Assembly (NCBI RefSeq): GCF_900110605.1
Contig: NZ_FOFI01000005.1
Location: 235,754 to 299,753 of the forward strand
Length of the DNA: 64,000 nucleotides
Direction of reading: 5' to 3'
Origin: Epilithonimonas lactis
GTDB taxonomy: Bacteria > Bacteroidota > Bacteroidia > Flavobacteriales > Weeksellaceae
The position numbers were made by a program, and so were the translations under genes. The notes below the pieces were generated by a model. It ran no database searches, was not told the DNA's origin, and worked only from the letters and a program-made list of their open reading frames with translations. How positions within the stretch are numbered: the first letter of the stretch is position 1; each line of letters opens with the position of its first letter. Of the stretch, positions 17,875 through 26,751 are shown piece by piece.

Positions 17875-20472
17875 TTAGAATGGATATCCGATTGCGAAGT
17901 TGATGGTTGGCTTCAATGGTTGAATTTTGTCAATCACCCATCTTTCGCCTTCTGGCTGATTTGGATCGTGTATTTTATAAGCCATATCCAATCTCAGATT
18001 CACGTACGCAATATTCATTCTAATACCAAGTCCACTACCAACACCCATTTGGCTGATGAATTTTTTGAACTTGAACTGATCGCCAAAACCATTATCCTTC
18101 AGACCCCAAATATTACCAGCATCTGTGAAAAGTGCCGCTTCAAAAGTATCTGTAAGCGGGAGACGATATTCTACACTGGTTGTCAGTTTCACATTATCCA
18201 TCGCATAAGAACGCACTCTCTCGTCCAATTGGGAATCTGCTGGTCCCAATCCACCAAAGGCGACCCAAGCTCTAATATCATAAGCGCCACCATTGAAATA
18301 AGACCTTACAAACGGCATCTCACTAGAATTACCATAAGGAATCCCAACGCCAACGAACTGTCGGAATGCTAGCGTATGAGGTTTCGCACGGTCATTGAAA
18401 AATGTAAAATATTTTCGGAAATCAAAATCAAACTTAATGAACTGAGAGAATGGGATCTTGAAAATGGTTTTCGTGTTTCCATAGAGCAAATAGTTCTCTT
18501 CTTTTTTGGTGATCAGATTCAGGAAATTACCTGCAATCTCCACCTTTCCAGTAAATGAAAATGGATTTTTGTAGTCTTTTTTCCCGATCTCATTATAAGT
18601 GAAATTATAGATCAAAGAAGAAATAATCACATCCTGCGTCTGGCGCTCCTTATTGTAGATAGATTGCATGTAATTGTACAGCAAACCACTGTCGGCTGCA
18701 AGAAGATTGGTAATGAAAGGTGTATCGCCTAAAATGATCGCAGAGATCTGATCATAGGAATAATTGTTTTCTGGAGTGATCTCCGGATGATCAATTTTAT
18801 AGAGATCGAAGATATTTTGTCGATATTCATTATCGGCCGGGAAATAGTCGTAATATCTGTCTTTGTTCTGTGTTAAACTCAATTGTGTATTGAACAAGGT
18901 CAATCTGTGTTGCACAAGGCCGTCATTTACATTGGCGTTGTACGAAAGTCCAGTGTTGAAGTTGATCCTTCCTAGTCCGATATTATTCTGAACAGACGCG
19001 CCAAGATTAATACTCGTCGTTGGCGAATATCTTTTTGGAACCAACTTATAATATCTTCGGATCGGGACCAACAATCTCGGAAATTGGAGAGACGTCTGGG
19101 CAGAAAGTTCGTAAGCATTGAAGAAAGCATTTGGATTTTTTGGATCTTTCGTGGTTCCAATAATTCCGGAAAAACTGGTCACCAAGTTTTCTGCACCACC
19201 AAACACATTCCTAGTTGTGAGATCGACAGATGGTGAGAATCCAAAATTCAGGATTTGAGAATAATGGATATCTGTGGCTATATTGAACTCGTACTTCGGC
19301 AACGGCTTCAAGACATATTCTACATCTATGATACTGTCTCTCTCCGCAGCGGTACCTTCTTTTCTAAGTTCATCGGTAGCTTTCAAGACTGTGAAGTTGT
19401 TCATCGCGATCAGGTTTCTTCTGGTAAGATCCAGATTGGCCTGTTTATAGACTTCGCCTTTTTTGATCGTGATAGGTAACCAAAGAGAGTTCAACGTGTA
19501 AGCACTGTCTTTTCTATTAATGGAAATCCCTCTGAGACTATCTTTAAGTGGAAGTTTTTCGGTATTATTTATATTTCTAGCAACAGAAACTTTGATATTT
19601 CCAATTGTTGCTTTTCGATAAGGCGTATCCACAGAATCTTTATGAATAGACATGACCACAGGAACATCCTTTCTACTTTTCAAAGAATCTGCAACAAAAT
19701 ATATATCCTGATTGTCATTATTGAATTTATAATAACCTTCATTCTTCATAAGTTCGTTGATCCGGGTTATTTCTTTTTCCAGAACACCTTCATCCAGGAT
19801 CTGACCTTTTCGGACAAGACTTTTATCCAGTTTGTACTCATACAAAGCTCTGATATTTGGATCAGGAATATTGTAATAATATTCTTTGATGTAGGTGGGA
19901 TCTTTGTGAGTGATGACATATTCGACTTCCGCTTTTTTCGCTGCGGAATCTTTCTCTACATTGGTTTTCACTTCAGCATCCCAGTAGCCTCGGTTGATCA
20001 ATCTATTGTTGATACTTTTCGCACTCTGTTTTGTTTTGGCATCACTCAGGATTACTGGCGGGGTACCAACAGTATGGAAGAATCTGTTCCAAAAGAGATT
20101 CTTGCCGACATATTCCGGATGGTTGTATTTGACCGCAAGAGAATCTCGGAGTTTCTGATTTCTCATCTCACTCGGATAGGTCATATATTCTTTCAGGATC
20201 GTATCATACTTCGGATTGGCTGCATTGTAGAATACCAAACCTAGTGGTAGGAATAGTAGTGTGTTTTTATTTGGCTTTTGCGCCACAAGATCAGGCAGTT
20301 CATCGCCAAGGACTTTGCCATCTGTGTACTCGAATTTGTTTTTTGTGAGAAGAAATTCTCCGTCAGGAACTTTTTTGGTGACATTACATGCGTACAAAAT
20401 CACACTTAAAATTGCGGAGTAACAAAATATATGATATTTTTGAAAATATTTGTTGATATGCTTACGGCTCAT
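17875..20472 (-). CDS. tamL: BamA/TamA-family outer-membrane lipoprotein (TamL type)
   Basis: About 865 residues from the ATG at 20472; an upstream extension to 20517 would need a TTG start. A lipoprotein signal ends in SVILYAC, with the Cys about 29 residues from this start, typical of the Bacteroidota TamL branch. POTRA-like domains occupy the N-terminal part (KQSAKSINNRLINRGYWDAEV, ITRINELMKNEGYYKFNND), and an Omp85 barrel follows with ending AYVNLRLDMAYKIHDPN to NFAIGYPF. It probably helps insert outer-membrane proteins. Its 5' end overlaps that of the divergent methyltransferase gene. Confidence 0.88.
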   Translation of the reverse strand: MSRKHINKYFQKYHIFCYSAILSVILYACNVTKKVPDGEFLLTKNKFEYTDGKVLGDELPDLVAQKPNKNTLLFLPLGLVFYNAANPKYDTILKEYMTYPSEMRNQKLRDSLAVKYNHPEYVGKNLFWNRFFHTVGTPPVILSDAKTKQSAKSINNRLINRGYWDAEVKTNVEKDSAAKKAEVEYVITHKDPTYIKEYYYNIPDPNIRALYEYKLDKSLVRKGQILDEGVLEKEITRINELMKNEGYYKFNNDNQDIYFVADSLKSRKDVPVVMSIHKDSVDTPYRKATIGNIKVSVARNINNTEKLPLKDSLRGISINRKDSAYTLNSLWLPITIKKGEVYKQANLDLTRRNLIAMNNFTVLKATDELRKEGTAAERDSIIDVEYVLKPLPKYEFNIATDIHYSQILNFGFSPSVDLTTRNVFGGAENLVTSFSGIIGTTKDPKNPNAFFNAYELSAQTSLQFPRLLVPIRRYYKLVPKRYSPTTSINLGASVQNNIGLGRINFNTGLSYNANVNDGLVQHRLTLFNTQLSLTQNKDRYYDYFPADNEYRQNIFDLYKIDHPEITPENNYSYDQISAIILGDTPFITNLLAADSGLLYNYMQSIYNKERQTQDVIISSLIYNFTYNEIGKKDYKNPFSFTGKVEIAGNFLNLITKKEENYLLYGNTKTIFKIPFSQFIKFDFDFRKYFTFFNDRAKPHTLAFRQFVGVGIPYGNSSEMPFVRSYFNGGAYDIRAWVAFGGLGPADSQLDERVRSYAMDNVKLTTSVEYRLPLTDTFEAALFTDAGNIWGLKDNGFGDQFKFKKFISQMGVGSGLGIRMNIAYVNLRLDMAYKIHDPNQPEGERWVIDKIQPLKPTINFAIGYPF
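20435..20442 (+). promoter_or_regulatory. Candidate -7 box for the methyltransferase gene
   Basis: TATTTTTG matches TAnnTTTG and lies 16 bases before the ATG at 20458, inside the tamL coding region. A matching minus-strand box (TATTTTTG, 20515-20522) for tamL lies inside the methyltransferase coding region. Confidence 0.4.
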
Positions 20473-21186
20473 ACTATAAAGACTATACAATCTCTGGACA
20501 AAAAGAAATACAGGCAAAAATACAATTTGTTTTTAGTTGAGGGTAATAAAATTATAAAAGAACTACCCAATTCTGACTACGAGATTGAAAACCTTTATTC
20601 CACAGATCCGGAAAATATTACTTTCAAAACGGTCAATATTGAGAAAATCTTGCCTACAGACCTCAAAAAGATAAGTTTCCTTCAGCATCCGAAAGATTCT
20701 GTGGCTGTTTGCAAAATTCCGGAAAGCAAAATTTTAAAGGACGTAAAAATTCAATTGATCTTGGATGGGATTCAAGATCCTGGAAATCTAGGGACGATTA
20801 TCCGATTGGCTGATTGGTTTGGGATAGAACAGATCATCTGTAGCAATGATACCGTAGATGTTTATAATCCAAAGGTAATTCAGGCGACAATGGGTTCTTT
20901 TTTGAGAGTGAATGTGTTCTACACAGATTTGGAAGAATATCTTAAAGAATATCAATATCCGATCTTCGGAACAGACATGAATGGCGAAAACATTTACGAA
21001 ACAGATTTTCCAGAGAGGTTTTCTTTGGTCTTTGGAAATGAAGGAAATGGATTAAGACCTTCCACGGAAGATCTTATTTCCACTATGATCACCATCCCAA
21101 GATTCGGAAGATCACAGTCAACAGAGAGTCTGAATGTTTCTATGTCCGCCGGGATCATCTTAGGAGAGATATTTTCTAAAAAATAA
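20458..21186 (+). CDS. TrmH/SpoU-family RNA 2'-O-methyltransferase
   Basis: 242 residues from the ATG at 20458 (MLTAHTIKTIQSLDKKKYRQ). An upstream ATG at 20431 is possible but would start inside the candidate promoter. An N-terminal substrate-binding domain (KYNLFLVEGNKIIKEL) precedes the SPOUT domain with motif 1 DGIQDPGNLGTIIRLADWF, motif 2 LVFGNEGNGL and motif 3 ESLNVSMSAGIILGE. It transfers a methyl group from SAM to a ribose in rRNA or tRNA; the exact site cannot be told. The first 15 bases overlap the divergent tamL start. Confidence 0.9.
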   Translation: MLTAHTIKTIQSLDKKKYRQKYNLFLVEGNKIIKELPNSDYEIENLYSTDPENITFKTVNIEKILPTDLKKISFLQHPKDSVAVCKIPESKILKDVKIQLILDGIQDPGNLGTIIRLADWFGIEQIICSNDTVDVYNPKVIQATMGSFLRVNVFYTDLEEYLKEYQYPIFGTDMNGENIYETDFPERFSLVFGNEGNGLRPSTEDLISTMITIPRFGRSQSTESLNVSMSAGIILGEIFSKK

Positions 21187-21189
21187 ATT

Positions 21190-21684
21190 CTAGATCAATT
21201 TTTCCAAGCTCGAGGCTGTCTGGTTTTTCTGATATTCATCTAATTTTTTTCTGATGAATCTCAAGGCGTAAGGTGCAAGATACACCAATGCCAAACCAAC
21301 TGCTTTTCTTTTCCAATTCTTATTCATTACACTTTTTTTTGCAAAATTACTTACTAGCGCCACGGTTCCCATTTTGATGGTTGTTTCCAGCAATCCGGAT
21401 TTTACGCTATCATTTGCCAAATTTAGAACATTTTTCCGGGATGCAGTTTCCTTCATTCCAGAAGAGATTTCCCTCATGATATTTTGAGTGTCGAGTGAGA
21501 GCGATTTTTCACCTTCTTCGTTCTCTGTCTCTTTCAGAAATTTGTCGGTCAATCCGCCGGTCATTGCACTTAGGCTATCTTTTTTACTTTTGAAGGTCAG
21601 AATGTCCTCCAACTCGCCAATTTCCTGTTTCAGAAGTCTTTTTTCACTTCTCAGTTCATCAAGATTAGTATATTTTGTTGCCAT
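21190..21684 (-). CDS. Uncharacterised protein with coiled coil and membrane segment
   Basis: 164 residues. A coiled-coil-like N-terminus (LDELRSEKRLLKQEIGELED) is followed by a hydrophobic region (TTIKMGTVALVSNFA) and a second one near the C-terminus (KAVGLALVYLAPYALRFIRKK). It lies 3 bases after the holin-X/YqjE-like gene on the same strand, so the two form a unit. Small clusters of this kind are common in flavobacteria and are often tied to envelope stress, but no function is known for this protein. Confidence 0.75.
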   Translation of the reverse strand: MATKYTNLDELRSEKRLLKQEIGELEDILTFKSKKDSLSAMTGGLTDKFLKETENEEGEKSLSLDTQNIMREISSGMKETASRKNVLNLANDSVKSGLLETTIKMGTVALVSNFAKKSVMNKNWKRKAVGLALVYLAPYALRFIRKKLDEYQKNQTASSLEKLI

Positions 21685-21687
21685 AAA

Positions 21688-21996
21688 TTATTTTTTTAGA
21701 AAATCAATTACCTGGTTTGCGATAGATTTCACAATTAATTTCTTTAGGAAAAAAACAGCGATCATCAAGACGAAATAGAATCCCGCGACAATCAAAAATC
21801 CATAACCTGTATTACCCAATGATTGACCAATAAGGAAAGCGATTCCAAAATTAAAAAGAATGATAAAGAACGAAAACGCGATCACCACTATAGAAATGAA
21901 TGCGATAATACCTGCTGAAAGAGAGGATTTCTCCGTGAATTGGAGTTTGATCAGATCCAGACGCTTGGTCGTATAATCTTTTATAATATCAATCAT
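21688..21996 (-). CDS. Phage-holin-family (Holin-X/YqjE-like) membrane protein
   Basis: 102 residues with two membrane segments (AGIIAFISIVVIAFSFFIILFN and a second, GYGFLIVAGFYFVLMIAVFF) after a short amphipathic start IIKDYTTKRLDLIKLQFTEK. This matches the YqjE/'Actinobacterial Holin-X' family. The family name does not mean lysis; such genes sit in chromosomes next to YtxH-like genes. It is the first gene of a two-gene unit with 21190-21684. Confidence 0.75.
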   Translation of the reverse strand: MIDIIKDYTTKRLDLIKLQFTEKSSLSAGIIAFISIVVIAFSFFIILFNFGIAFLIGQSLGNTGYGFLIVAGFYFVLMIAVFFLKKLIVKSIANQVIDFLKK

Positions 21997-22037
21997 ATGT
22001 ATCTTGTTAAATATAAAATTACACTTTTATTTACAAA

Positions 22038-22066
22038 AAAAGGAATTTAGTTTCTAAATTCCTTTT
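22038..22066 (-). terminator. Terminator after the ytxH-like gene
   Basis: Arms AAAAGGAATTTAG (22038-22050) and CTAAATTCCTTTT (22054-22066). It lies 23 bases beyond the ytxH-like stop on the minus strand and separates it from the downstream pair. Confidence 0.75.
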
Positions 22067-22088
22067 CGAGAATGCTGAGATATCAGGC

Positions 22089-22466
22089 TTATTTCAAGCC
22101 GTCCAATTCAGTTTCAACGTCTTTTACAACGTCAGATGTTTTGGAAACGATCTGATCTTTATATTTGTCATAGCTGTCTTTTACAGTAGAAGCTACATTT
22201 TGAGCTGTTTCTTTGAAAGTTGAAGACAAAGAGTTGTACTTGTCTTTCACGTTGTGAGAAACTTCAGAATATTTGTCTTTTACAACTTCAGATGTTCTTC
22301 CGTATTCGTCAACAGCTTTATCTTTTAAGTCGTTTGCTTTGTCCTTGATTTTTTTTCTGGTTTCCTTACCTTCTTCTGGAGCATAAAGCAATCCTAAAAT
22401 TACACCTGTTGCTGCTCCTGCTAGTAATGCAGCTAAAACTGCTGCTGAGTTTGATTTTTTTGACAT
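22089..22466 (-). CDS. YtxH-domain protein
   Basis: 125 residues. A glycine-rich N-terminal membrane segment (AAVLAALLAGAATGVILGLLYAP) ends in the family hallmark APEEGKETRKKIKDKANDLK. A long amphipathic helix follows with repeated VKDKYSEVS/VKDKYNSLS/VKDSYDKYK units of about 11 residues, like LEA or apolipoprotein repeats. YtxH proteins are linked to general stress and membrane association. A strong terminator follows. Confidence 0.85.
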   Translation of the reverse strand: MSKKSNSAAVLAALLAGAATGVILGLLYAPEEGKETRKKIKDKANDLKDKAVDEYGRTSEVVKDKYSEVSHNVKDKYNSLSSTFKETAQNVASTVKDSYDKYKDQIVSKTSDVVKDVETELDGLK

Positions 22467-22551
22467 TGTTATTATTTTTAAGTTAATTTATTGATGATAA
22501 TAAATTTACAACTAAAATGCCAAAGAAGGAAATCGTATTCTTAAAATTTTG

Positions 22552-23229
22552 TTAAAACTTTTTGATATAGGATAAAATCAACTCTATTGTCTCTTCTTTA
22601 TTGATAGTCGTATTATCAATTAGGATTGCGTCATCTGCCTGTTTCAGCGGAGAAACTTCCCTTTCGCTATCAATTTTATCGCGTGACATCAAATTTTGTT
22701 TTACAGTTTCGATGTCTGTTTTTTCTCCGGCAAGTTCCAATTCCAGGAAACGTCTTCTGGCACGCTCATCCTGACTTGCTGTCATGAAAAATTTGTAATC
22801 CGCATCTGGCAGGACAACCGTTCCGATATCTCTACCATCCATGATTACACCACCTTTCTCAGCAATGTCGCGCTGTGTTTTTAACAAGAAGTTTCGGACT
22901 TCGGCTTCCTTTGCCACTGGGCTCACATTGTCAGAAACTTGAGGAAACCTGATTTCCCTATCGATGTTGTTACCATTAAGGAACAACTGCAGTTCACCAT
23001 CAACATTCTGAAACTGAAGATCAATATCAGGAAGTGATGAGATCAACTTATCTATATTAATGGACCTGTCTTCGTTGATACAGTTTTGAAGTGCAAAATA
23101 AGTGATACCTCTATAGAGCGCACCCGTATCCATATGGATCAGGCCAAGCGTTTTTGCAATGATTTTAGAAATGGAACTTTTCCCTGTGGATGAAAATCCG
23201 TCGATTGCGATAACCGGTTTTTTTGTCAT
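22552..23229 (-). CDS. cmk: (d)CMP kinase
   Basis: 225 residues. The P-loop is GFSSTGKSS (11-19), with DTGALYRGIT, the CMP-binding region MDGRDIGTVVLPDADYKFF, and the lid QDERARRRFLEL. It phosphorylates CMP and dCMP for nucleotide synthesis. The pairing with porQ directly upstream on the same strand is a recurrent Bacteroidota arrangement and supports both calls. A TAATTTTG box (23234-23241) is just upstream of the start, too close for a normal leader unless transcription starts almost at the ATG. Confidence 0.95.
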   Translation of the reverse strand: MTKKPVIAIDGFSSTGKSSISKIIAKTLGLIHMDTGALYRGITYFALQNCINEDRSINIDKLISSLPDIDLQFQNVDGELQLFLNGNNIDREIRFPQVSDNVSPVAKEAEVRNFLLKTQRDIAEKGGVIMDGRDIGTVVLPDADYKFFMTASQDERARRRFLELELAGEKTDIETVKQNLMSRDKIDSEREVSPLKQADDAILIDNTTINKEETIELILSYIKKF

Positions 23230-23333
23230 AGCACAAAATTAAAAAATTCTGAGATTTTGACATTATGAAATTGAAAGATTAAGAAATTAAGTTTCGAATC
23301 TTAGATCTTGATACTTTTTTCTTGAGTCTAATG

Positions 23334-24329
23334 CTATCTCCTATTTCCACCAAGCTGAACGAGGTCCAAAGTAAGCCCCAACATATTTACATTGGAAGCA
23401 TTGTGATAGCGCATGTGAGAATAATCGAAACGGAAAGATGAAATCTTTAAACTGAAACCTGCGGACAAACCTGTAAAACTTCTTTGATCAAGAACCGCCA
23501 ATTCTCCTCCTCTTTTCACATTATACCCAAATCTGATATTGAAAGCCTGTCCTGGGAAAAGCTCGGCACCAAACGAAAGGTGATCCAACACTTTTCGTCC
23601 AAATTTGGTTGGCTGACCATTGATGTCAGTAGTGGCTGAAATGTTGGGTTGCTGAAGGTCGTGCGCTGTGATGGTAAGCGCAGCAGGAAATTCATCCAAA
23701 ATCTTGGTGTAACCTAGATCTACCCGGAATGGCAATCTTTCCCGCACGCCGTTGTAAGGCTGGATCTGATAACCAAAATTCCTAAAGACCAAAGCTAAAG
23801 TTTCATTGCTCTTATCAAAATAATAGGTGACACCTGCATTGGCCGTGATAGCAGAAGATGAGTAGGTATCGATTTTTGAAGTGATATAATTCACGTTGGC
23901 TCCGATCGTCCAGTTATCTTCGAATTGATAAGCGTAGCCAAGTCCTACAGAAGCATCCATTGCAGAAAAATTCCCGTTGATGATAGAATTTTCATCTGTT
24001 CTTGGCATCGAACCATAATCCATATACCTCGCATTGAAGGACATCAAATGGCCATATTCCAGATCGCGGACGTAGCTGATGCTTCCAATTTTTGTATCGG
24101 CAAGATAGGAGGCATAATTCACAGAGATCATATTGTCCATCTCGATATTCATCAAGGCTGGATTGGCCGCTGTAAAGTTGACATCACTATCACGGACCGA
24201 AACTGCATCTCCCAAAACCGCTTGTCTAGGCGAGATCGGAATATTCAGGAACTGATAAACCGTGGTTCCCGTTTGAGAGAAAACCACACTGGAAACTACG
24301 ATAAAAAAGAGATTGTAAAACTTCTTCAC
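23334..24329 (-). CDS. porQ: Type IX secretion system protein PorQ
   Basis: 331 residues with a signal peptide ending at VVFSQ. The mature start TVYQFLNIPISPRQAVLGD, the NPALMN motif and the barrel strands through FRFDYSHMRYHNASNVNMLG fit PorQ/PorV-like FadL-fold proteins of the type IX system. PorQ works at the outer membrane, where cargo with a C-terminal sorting signal is released or anchored. The gene lies upstream of cmk, its usual neighbour. A promoter is visible at 24347-24376. Confidence 0.9.
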   Translation of the reverse strand: MKKFYNLFFIVVSSVVFSQTGTTVYQFLNIPISPRQAVLGDAVSVRDSDVNFTAANPALMNIEMDNMISVNYASYLADTKIGSISYVRDLEYGHLMSFNARYMDYGSMPRTDENSIINGNFSAMDASVGLGYAYQFEDNWTIGANVNYITSKIDTYSSSAITANAGVTYYFDKSNETLALVFRNFGYQIQPYNGVRERLPFRVDLGYTKILDEFPAALTITAHDLQQPNISATTDINGQPTKFGRKVLDHLSFGAELFPGQAFNIRFGYNVKRGGELAVLDQRSFTGLSAGFSLKISSFRFDYSHMRYHNASNVNMLGLTLDLVQLGGNRR

Positions 24330-24346
24330 ACTGTATTTTAGCTTTG

Positions 24347-24376
24347 CAAAAATAATCTATTTTGATGCGTATCAAA
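24347..24376 (-). promoter_or_regulatory. porQ promoter, Bacteroidota type
   Basis: On the minus strand TTTG (24373-24376), an 18-base spacer and TATTTTTG (24347-24354) match the consensus. Transcription would start about 10 bases before the porQ ATG. Confidence 0.6.
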
Positions 24377-24424
24377 ATTTTTGAACGACTATCTTTTTCA
24401 TTAACGTAATTCTTTTCCTTTCAT

Positions 24425-24432
24425 TATATTTG
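24425..24432 (+). promoter_or_regulatory. Candidate -7 box for pyrH
   Basis: TATATTTG matches TAnnTTTG, 80 bases before the pyrH ATG. A clear -33 TTTG is not present at 17-23 bases, only a T-rich stretch. It is divergent from the porQ promoter. Confidence 0.45.
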
Positions 24433-24511
24433 CACAGTCAAAATTTAAAATAAATTTGAAATATTGATAATCCATGTTTCAATAGACCCAGACAAAAAAA
24501 TAAAAATATAA

Positions 24512-25219
24512 ATGAAATACAAAAGAATCCTTCTGAAACTGAGTGGTGAAGCACTAATGGGAGAACGCCAATACGGAATCGACAACGACAGACTGAAAGA
24601 ATATGCAGTCGAGATCAAAAAAGTTGTGGAAAAAGGTTGTGAGGTCGCAATCGTGATCGGTGGTGGAAACATTTTCAGAGGATTGGCAGGTGCTGCAACC
24701 GGAATGGACAGAGTCCAAGGTGATTACATGGGAATGTTGGCGACGGTCATCAACGGAATGGCATTGCAAGGTGCTTTGGAAGATGCAGGGATTATCACAA
24801 GATTGCAATCTGCTATCGAAATGGACAAAGTAGCTGAGCCATTTATCAAAAGAAAAGCTGTTCGTCACCTTGAGAAAGGAAGAGTGGTCATCTTCGGTGC
24901 TGGAACAGGAAATCCATATTTCACGACTGATACTGCGGCGACACTTAGAGCAATAGAAATTGATGCTGATGTGATCCTAAAAGGAACAAGAGTGGACGGA
25001 ATCTACGACAGCGATCCTGAGAAAAATGCAGACGCAGTGAAATTCAATAGCCTGTCATTCGACGAAGTGTTTGAAAAAAACCTGAAAGTAATGGATATGA
25101 CCGCTTTCACACTAAGTCACGAGAATAAATTACCAATCATTGTTTTTGATATGAACAAGGAAGGTAATTTGGAAAAACTGGTAGATGGTGAAAACATCGG
25201 AACGCTGGTGAATGTGTAA
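24512..25219 (+). CDS. pyrH: UMP kinase
   Basis: 235 residues of the amino-acid-kinase fold. [14 protein letters not shown] opens the protein, followed by [10 protein letters not shown], the UMP site [19 protein letters not shown] and the ending GENIGTLV. It makes UDP from UMP. frr follows on the same strand, as in very many bacteria, but with a structured repeat in between. Confidence 0.96.
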   Translation: MKYKRILLKLSGEALMGERQYGIDNDRLKEYAVEIKKVVEKGCEVAIVIGGGNIFRGLAGAATGMDRVQGDYMGMLATVINGMALQGALEDAGIITRLQSAIEMDKVAEPFIKRKAVRHLEKGRVVIFGAGTGNPYFTTDTAATLRAIEIDADVILKGTRVDGIYDSDPEKNADAVKFNSLSFDEVFEKNLKVMDMTAFTLSHENKLPIIVFDMNKEGNLEKLVDGENIGTLVNV

Positions 25220-25290
25220 ATCATAGATGATAAACGATGGTTGATAAATGATTTAAAACCTTGTTTTATTTTGGAATGTTGAATCTTTTT

Positions 25291-25394
25291 GCAGCCCGAC
25301 TTGAACGGAGCTCTTTTTTTGAAAAATAAGCTGGGGATCTTGGAGTTGGGATTTTTCAAAAAAAAGCGGGAGTGGAAGGCGGAAATAGCTGCCC
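25291..25394 (+). repeat. Structured dispersed repeat, copy 2
   Basis: Starts GCAGCCCGACTTGAACGGAG and ends GGGAGTGGAAGGCGG, then AAATAGCTGCCC, nearly identical at both ends to 5184-5288. The central stem is a perfect 14-base inverted repeat TTTTTTTGAAAAAT/ATTTTTCAAAAAAA. The flanks hold ATGATAAACGATGG-type low-complexity sequence. It lies in the pyrH-frr spacer, probably in the frr leader. Confidence 0.7.
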
Positions 25395-25470
25395 TAACAA
25401 ATCATTTATCGCTTATCAAATATCATTGATTAAATAATATATGTGTCAATTATCAAATTTTAAATATACA

Positions 25471-26025
25471 ATGGAAGAATTAGAACTCATTGTAGCCTCC
25501 GCAAAGCAAGAGATGGATGCTGCAATCAAGCATTTGGATCATGCGTTCCAAAAGATCAGAGCCGGACGTGCTTCTACATCTATGGTTCAGGACGTGATGG
25601 TTGAATATTACGGAGCGCCAACGCCTCTAAGCCAAGTGGCAAACGTGTCTGTAGTGGATGCGATGACGCTTTCTATCCAACCTTGGGACAGAACGGCAAT
25701 TGGTGCGATCGCAAAAGGAATCGTGAACTCGAACCTTGGATTTGCACCTTCTAACAATGGCGATGTGATCATCATCAACGTTCCGCCTTTGACCGAGGAA
25801 AGAAGACGTGAATTGGCAAAACAAGCTAAAGGTGAAACGGATCAAACGAAAGTTACCATCAGAAACGCAAGACAGGAAGGTAACAAAGAACTGAAAAGAC
25901 TTGATGGAATCGCAGAGGACCTGATCAAAGGTGCTGAGAAAGATATCCAGGACCTGACAGATGCTTATGTAAAAAAGTCAGATGACGCTTACAAAACAAA
26001 AGAAGCGGAGATCTTAAAAGTTTAA
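25471..26025 (+). CDS. frr: Ribosome recycling factor
   Basis: 184 residues from the ATG at 25471 (MEELELIVASAKQEMDAAIK); an ATG at 25441 would add ten residues not typical of the family. Signature segments are LDHAFQKIRAGRAST, VSVVDAMTLSIQPWDR, INVPPLTEERRRELAKQAK and VTIRNARQEGNKELKRL. With EF-G it splits post-termination ribosomes. It follows pyrH and ends at a terminator. Confidence 0.95.
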   Translation: MEELELIVASAKQEMDAAIKHLDHAFQKIRAGRASTSMVQDVMVEYYGAPTPLSQVANVSVVDAMTLSIQPWDRTAIGAIAKGIVNSNLGFAPSNNGDVIIINVPPLTEERRRELAKQAKGETDQTKVTIRNARQEGNKELKRLDGIAEDLIKGAEKDIQDLTDAYVKKSDDAYKTKEAEILKV

Positions 26026-26046
26026 GTTTCTGTTTTTAAAATTAAT

Positions 26047-26079
26047 AAAACCTCGTTTCAATTTTTGGGACGAGGTTTT
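26047..26079 (+). terminator. Terminator after frr
   Basis: Arms AAAACCTCGT (26047-26056) and ACGAGGTTTT (26070-26079), followed by T residues, 22 bases after the stop. Confidence 0.85.
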
Positions 26080-26251
26080 TTGTGGATTAGGCATTAATAG
26101 TAGTAATTATGAATTCCAACTAAAAAGATTAAAGAATTAATTTTAAAGAATTTATTAAAACTTAATATTGTCGAATCTTATTTCTTAGTATTTTTATGAT
26201 CGACATTTAGTTTTAAATTTATAATTCTAGCTTCACCAAAAATAAGTAAAA

Positions 26252-26662
26252 ATGAAAAAGATCTTACTTGCTTTAATTGCTACATCAACCATTCTATCTT
26301 GCACTAGAGATAATGATACAGAAGCAGCAACAGAAAATCTAGCCGGCAGATGGAATTGGAAAAGCTCTTACAGCGGACTCGAAGGTTCTCTTGTAACGCC
26401 AGAATCTTCCGGAAAAACCGTCATTCTCGAATTTACTAGTAAGCGACTGAAATATTATGAAAATGACCAATTGGTTTCCGAACACACCTATACGATACAG
26501 ACGAAAAAAGATGCGCTTGGAAATGATAAGAAAATGATCGTTTACCAGCCTTACAGAAAGGAAGAAACCTATGTCGTACAAGATGACAAATTAGTGCTTA
26601 CCAATCAAACGATGATGGACGGCGCCACGTCGGAATACATTAAAGTTAAAACAGGAGAATAA
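26252..26662 (+). CDS. Lipocalin-like lipoprotein
   Basis: 136 residues. The lipobox is STILSC (Cys17). The mature part starts with a lipocalin-type ENLAGRWNWKSSYSG and continues with eight or so short strands (TVILEFTSKRLKYYENDQLV, DDKLVLTNQTMMDGATSEYIKVK). Small proteins of this type are usually annotated lipocalin or DUF-family. It stands alone between two terminators. Ligand unknown. Confidence 0.75.
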   Translation: MKKILLALIATSTILSCTRDNDTEAATENLAGRWNWKSSYSGLEGSLVTPESSGKTVILEFTSKRLKYYENDQLVSEHTYTIQTKKDALGNDKKMIVYQPYRKEETYVVQDDKLVLTNQTMMDGATSEYIKVKTGE

Positions 26663-26718
26663 AGCAAAGTCAAATCTACTTTTCTAACAGATTAAAAAAA
26701 AGACTTATTTCGAATAAG

Positions 26719-26749
26719 AAAAAATCTCTGAAATTTCCAGAGATTTTTT
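26719..26749. terminator. Bidirectional terminator
   Basis: Arms AAAAAATCTCTG (26719-26730) and CAGAGATTTTTT (26738-26749) between two convergent genes. Confidence 0.85.
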
Positions 26750-26751
26750 TA

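Noticed and set aside
21688-21996. 'Holin' as a sign of a prophage
   Set aside because: It is a YqjE/Holin-X-type chromosomal protein next to YtxH-like genes; no lysin or phage genes are present.
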